Assembly (NCBI GenBank): GCA_905200905.1
Contig: CAJKMA010000065.1
Location: forward strand, 1-15,129
DNA from: an uncultured Bacillota bacterium
GTDB lineage: Bacteria > Bacillota > Clostridia > Lachnospirales > Lachnospiraceae
Direction of reading: 5' to 3'
Length of the DNA: 15,129 bases
A program made the translations under genes and the position numbers. The notes under the pieces are model-generated. The model saw nothing but the letters and a program-made list of their open reading frames with translations. It made no database searches and was not told where the DNA came from. The stretch's first letter is position 1; each line of letters starts with the position of its first letter. Shown here in pieces: positions 14,759-15,129 of the stretch.

Positions 14759-15129
14759 TCACACTATTTCCTGAAACATTTGCAAAAATCCCCTCAGCTC
14801 TCCTTCTGTTCCCACAAGAGACCCTTGTATCATCGGCGGTTTCCCGCCTCCTTTTCCCTGGAAATTCTGGTTCAGTTCCTTTCCGATTGCCCGGATATCC
14901 TGTCCCAGACTTCCCAGCACATAACGCCATCCTTCCCTGTCATTCCCAACAAAAACACCACTGCACCCTTTGGTCAGCTTCATGGCATCATTGACAAAAT
15001 TCCGCATGGCAATGGCATCCAGTTCTTCCACAAACAGCAAAACATTCCCGCCTGGCTGTCTTTTGCATTGTTCCTTTGCATCTTCCAGGCATCCTGCCAC
15101 ATATCTTTCCTGCAATTTCTTGACTTTTT
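14759..15129 (-). CDS. Alanyl-tRNA editing protein (AlaX-like), C-terminal DHHA1 domain, partial
   Basis: The last 122 or so residues of a protein whose frame is open through the right edge; a TTG at 15115 is internal, not a start. The segment matches a DHHA1 domain, the RNA-binding module found at the end of alanyl-tRNA synthetase and of long AlaX editing proteins, with the glycine-rich signature GKGGGKPPMIQGS. Ahead of it are a helix with LEDAKEQCK and strands NVLLFVEEL and CSGVFVGND. AlaX proteins clear Ser or Gly wrongly attached to tRNA-Ala. The end (residues GELRGFLQMFQEIV) and the nearby terminator show the natural C-terminus. A free-standing AlaX is preferred over alaS, but the parts that would decide lie outside the window. 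Confidence 0.75.
   Translation of the reverse strand, partial: KVKKLQERYVAGCLEDAKEQCKRQPGGNVLLFVEELDAIAMRNFVNDAMKLTKGCSGVFVGNDREGWRYVLGSLGQDIRAIGKELNQNFQGKGGGKPPMIQGSLVGTEGELRGFLQMFQEIV

Noticed and set aside
14759..15115. Complete small gene starting at TTG 15115
   Set aside because: The frame is open through the window edge without a stop and the domain normally sits at the C-terminus of a longer protein, so TTG is internal.

Overview
The window looks like a chromosomal segment of a low-GC Gram-positive anaerobe, most probably a Clostridia member of the Lachnospiraceae type. The reasons are the AT-rich sequence, strong AGGAG-type ribosome sites, short UTRs, tightly overlapping genes, and the pairing of a selenium-dependent molybdenum hydroxylase accessory set with an ABC-F protein. 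The genus cannot be fixed from the sequence alone.

Left edge (1-860, + strand): the last codons of an unidentified gene overlap a GNAT acetyltransferase by ATGA. A hairpin terminator follows, then a non-functional C-terminal scrap of a sensor histidine kinase. This corner looks like decayed or shuffled accessory DNA.

Region 2 (897-5766, - strand): a five-gene operon reads from an ABC-F ATPase (Uup-like) through DUF3343, YedF and YqeB to a YqeC-MocA fusion. The last four belong to the set linked to labile-selenium molybdenum hydroxylases (xanthine dehydrogenase-type enzymes). They are expected to handle sulfur or selenium and to prepare the molybdenum cofactor. Neither the hydroxylase nor selD is in the window.

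Region 3 (5767-6892, + strand): a YrbG-type Na+/Ca2+ exchanger is read divergently from the ABC-F operon. The two strong-looking promoters have -35 boxes only 6 bp apart.

Region 4 (6964-14586, - strand): six genes are packed head to tail, with overlaps or gaps of 34 bp or less. They encode the two halves of a heterodimeric ABC exporter, a CDP-alcohol phosphatidyltransferase, a PlsY-like acyltransferase, an MGDG-synthase/UgtP-like glycosyltransferase and a GH13 alpha-glucosidase. Together they resemble a dedicated (glyco)phospholipid synthesis and export locus, and this is the best candidate in the window for an undescribed system.

Right edge (14759-15129, - strand): the C-terminal DHHA1 domain of an alanyl-tRNA editing protein runs off the window. 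Bidirectional hairpins insulate most units (about 859-898, 6907-6957 and 14691-14737). I saw no tRNA, rRNA, CRISPR array, insertion sequence or prophage gene.
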